A stretch of DNA of 64,000 nt, from assembly GCA_963580455.1 (NCBI GenBank), contig OY756967.1, positions 12,112,501-12,176,500 of the forward strand, given 5' to 3'. Both the position numbers and the translations under genes were made by a program. Origin of the DNA: Euonymus europaeus. Taxonomy: Eukaryota; Streptophyta; Magnoliopsida; Celastrales; Celastraceae. Under the pieces are notes generated by a model, which did no database searches, had not been told where the DNA came from, and saw only the letters and a program-made list of their open reading frames with translations. Shown here in pieces: positions 61,701 to 64,000 of the stretch (its first letter is position 1; each line of letters begins with the position of its first letter).

Positions 61701-64000
61701 TCCTCCATAGAAAGAGTTGAGCAACTTTGGACTATCAAAGTTGCTCGGTGTACACTTTTTATTGTTCTTTTATGTTAAATTTTACGAGTATAAGCTTCCA
61801 AGATTATTTCGATGCCAAAACATTAACTTTCTATGACAGATGGAGAAAACAGTTAAAAGCACCTCCATAGAAAGAGTTGAGCACCTTCGGACAATCAAAG
61901 TTGCTCGGTGTACGCTTTTTATTGTTCTTTTATGTTAAATTTTATGAAAATGAGCTTCCAGGATTATTTCGATGCGAAAACACCAACTTTCTATGACAAA
62001 TGGACAAAACCGTTAAAAGCTCTTCCATAGAGAGAGTTGAGCAACTTCGGACTATTAAAGTTGCTCGGTGTACACTTTTTATTATTCTTCTATGTTAAAT
62101 TTTATGAAAATGAGCTTCCAGGATTATTTCGATGCCAAAACACCAACTTTCTATGACAAATGGACAAAACCGTTAAAAGCTCCTCCATAGAAAGAGTTGA
62201 GCAACTTCGGACTATCAAAGTTGCTCGGTGTACACTTTTTATTGTTCTTCTATGTTAAATTTTAAGAAAATGAACTTCCAGGATTATTTCGATGCCAAAA
62301 CACCAACTTTCTATGACAAATGGACAAAACCGTTAAAAGCACCTCCATAGAAAGAGTTGGGCATCTTCGGACAATCAAAGATGCTCGGTATACACTTTTT
62401 ATTGTTCTTTTATGTTAAATTTTACGAGTATAAGCTTCCACGATTATTTCGATGCCAAAACACCAACTTTCTATGACAAATGGACAAAACCGTTAAAACC
62501 TCCTCCGTAGAGAGAGTTGAGCAACTTCAGACTATCGAAGTTGCTCGGTGTACACTTTTTATTGTTCTTTTATGTTAAATTTTACGAAGATGAGCTTCCA
62601 GGATTATTTCGATGCCAAAACACCAACTTTCTATGACAAATGGACAAAACAGTTAAAAGCTCCTCCACAGAGAGAATTGAGCACCTTCGGACAATCAAAG
62701 TTGCTCAGTGTACACTTTATATTGTTCTTTTATGTTAAATTTTACGAAAATGAGCTTCCAGGATTATTTCGATGCTAAAACACCAACTTTCTATGACAAA
62801 TGGACAAAACCGTTAAAAGCTCTTCCATAGAGAGAGTTGAGCAATTTTGGACTATCAAAGTTGCTCGGTGTACACTTTTTATTATTCTTCTATGTTAAAT
62901 TTTATGAAAATGAGCTTCCAAGATTATTTCGATGCCAAAACACCAACTTTCTATGACAAATAGACAAAACCGTTAAAAGCACCTCCATAGAGAGAGTTAA
63001 GCAACTTCGGACAATCAAAGTTGCTCGGTGTACAATTTATATTGTTCTACTAAGTCAAATTTTACGAGTATAAGCTTCTAAGATTATTTCGATGCCAAAA
63101 CATTAACTTTCTATGACAAATGGACAAAACCGTTAAAAGCTCCTCCATAGAAAGAGTTGAGCAACTTTGGACAATCAAAGTTGCTCGGTGTACACTTTTT
63201 ATTGTTCTTTTATGTTAAATTTTACGAAAATAAGCTTGCACGATTATTTCGATGACAAAACACCAACTTTTTATGACAAATGGACAAAACCGTTAAAAGC
63301 TCCTCCATAGAAAGAGTTGAGCAACTTCGGACTATCAAAGTTGCTCGGTGTACATTTTTTATTGTTCTTCTAAGTTAAATTTTACGAACATGAGCTTCCA
63401 GGATTATTTCGATGCCAAAACAACAACTTTCTATGACAAATGGACAAAAACGTTAAAAGCTCCTCCATAGAGAGAGTTAAGCAACTTCTGACAATCAAAG
63501 TTGCTCGGTGTACACTTTTTATGGTTCTTCTTTGTTAAATTTTACGAAAATGAGCTTCAAGGATTATTTCGATGTCAAAACACGAACTTTCTATGACAAA
63601 TGGACATAATCGTTAAAAGCTGCTCTATAGAGAGAGTTGAGCAACTTCGGACTATCAAAGTTCCTTGGTGTACACTTTTTATTGTTCTTTTATGTTAAAT
63701 TTTACGAAAATGAGCTTGTACGATTATTTCGATGGCAAAACACCAACTTTCTATGACAAATGGAGAAAACAGTTAAAAGCTCCTCCATAGAGAGAGTTGA
63801 GCAACTTCGGACTATCAAAGTTGCTCGGTGTACACTTTCTATTGTTCTTTATGTTGAATTTTACGAAAATGAGCTTCCAGGATTATTTCGATGCCAAAAC
63901 ACCAACTTTCTATGACAAATGGACAAAACCGTTAAAAGCTCTTCCATAGAGAGAGTTGAGCGACTTCGGACTATCAAAGTTGCTCGGTGTACACTTTTTA
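43739..64000 (+). repeat. Satellite DNA array, right part, continuing past the window end
   Basis: The same roughly 160-bp monomers continue in the same orientation after the element. Variants differ in frequency from the left part: AAAAGCCCCTCC, CATGGAGATAATTGAGC and GATTCCAAAACACCAAATTT are common here. TTGCACGG and AAATCCGTTAAAAGC are typical of about 21-32 kb. The array is uninterrupted to 64000, so its full size is unknown. Confidence 0.95.
51740..58020 (+). repeat. About 2.9-kb block repeated at an offset of 3,360 bp
   Basis: About 51740-54660 matches about 55100-58020. Shared private variants at exactly 3,359-3,360 bp include GTTTCTTGGTGTACAG (about 52142 and 55501), AATATTACTGAAATGAGC, CAAAACATCAGC and TGGTCAAAACATTTG. 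Similarity ends where AGAAAGAGTTGAGAAAC (about 54670) faces AGAGAGAGTCGAGCAAC (about 58030). Confidence 0.8.

Noticed and set aside
10353..62778. Dozens of 61-89 codon frames on + in the array (YTFYCSFMLNFTKMSFQDYF-like)
   Set aside because: They begin at GTG or similar codons, recur with the 160-bp monomer, and are read through one frame and then the shifted frame because 160 is not a multiple of 3. Stops recur in TAGAGAG and TATGAC. They reflect repetition, not coding.
7400..64000. CRISPR-like array
   Set aside because: There are no short repeats separated by unique spacers; the whole 160-bp unit is repeated and the setting is a plant genome.
7400..64000. CENP-B box in the monomer
   Set aside because: No stretch fits the CENP-B core pattern TTCG....A..CGGG. 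Only the TTCG parts in ACTTCGG and ATTTCGATG match.

Overview
The window looks like heterochromatin of a flowering plant, probably a eudicot. I cannot name the species. There is no recognisable single-copy host gene, no rRNA gene, no intact tRNA gene and no bacterial-style operon. About 88% of the window is one satellite DNA. The rest is the 3' part of a long, non-autonomous-looking LTR retroelement and one small inverted-repeat element.

Layout. (1) Positions 1-4985 are read as retroelement interior. They hold two ORFs resembling the plant 'putative transposon protein' (Transposase_32-like) family, one cut by the window edge. Between and after them are long non-coding stretches with purine-rich low complexity, hairpin-forming direct repeats (about 1.24-1.63 kb) and a 13-copy minisatellite (about 4.16-4.91 kb). 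(2) A polypurine tract at 4971-4985 leads into a 2,414-bp candidate 3' LTR (4986-7399, TG...CA ends). This LTR contains a purine-rich block, a TTGGGCC-rich block and a nested 47/152-bp minisatellite. (3) At 7400 the sequence switches, with no spacer, to a head-to-tail satellite of about 160-bp monomers. It runs to the end of the window (56.6 kb, about 350 monomers, one polarity throughout). (4) The array is interrupted once, at 43162-43733, by a 572-bp element. It has 178-bp inverted arms (177/178 matching), a 5-bp target duplication and tRNA-like A/B-box motifs in three places.

How the parts relate. The satellite has irregular nested higher-order structure. Blocks of 3 to about 35 monomers have been copied at offsets of 480 bp, 2,878 bp, 3,360 bp, 5.11/5.59 kb and 16.14 kb. 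The clearest is an 18-monomer, 2,878-bp unit between about 41.05 and 51.66 kb. The inserted element sits in only one copy of this unit, and the matching sites in two other copies are empty, so the insertion can be placed after the duplications. The LTR ending directly in satellite suggests the retroelement jumped into the same array. Every monomer inspected carries a 9-bp dyad (GAGCAACTT, 10-nt spacer, AAGTTGCTC) followed by the palindrome GTGTACAC. This is the best candidate for a functional element such as a protein-binding site or an RNA hairpin. The many 60-89 codon frames inside the array are not judged to be genes.
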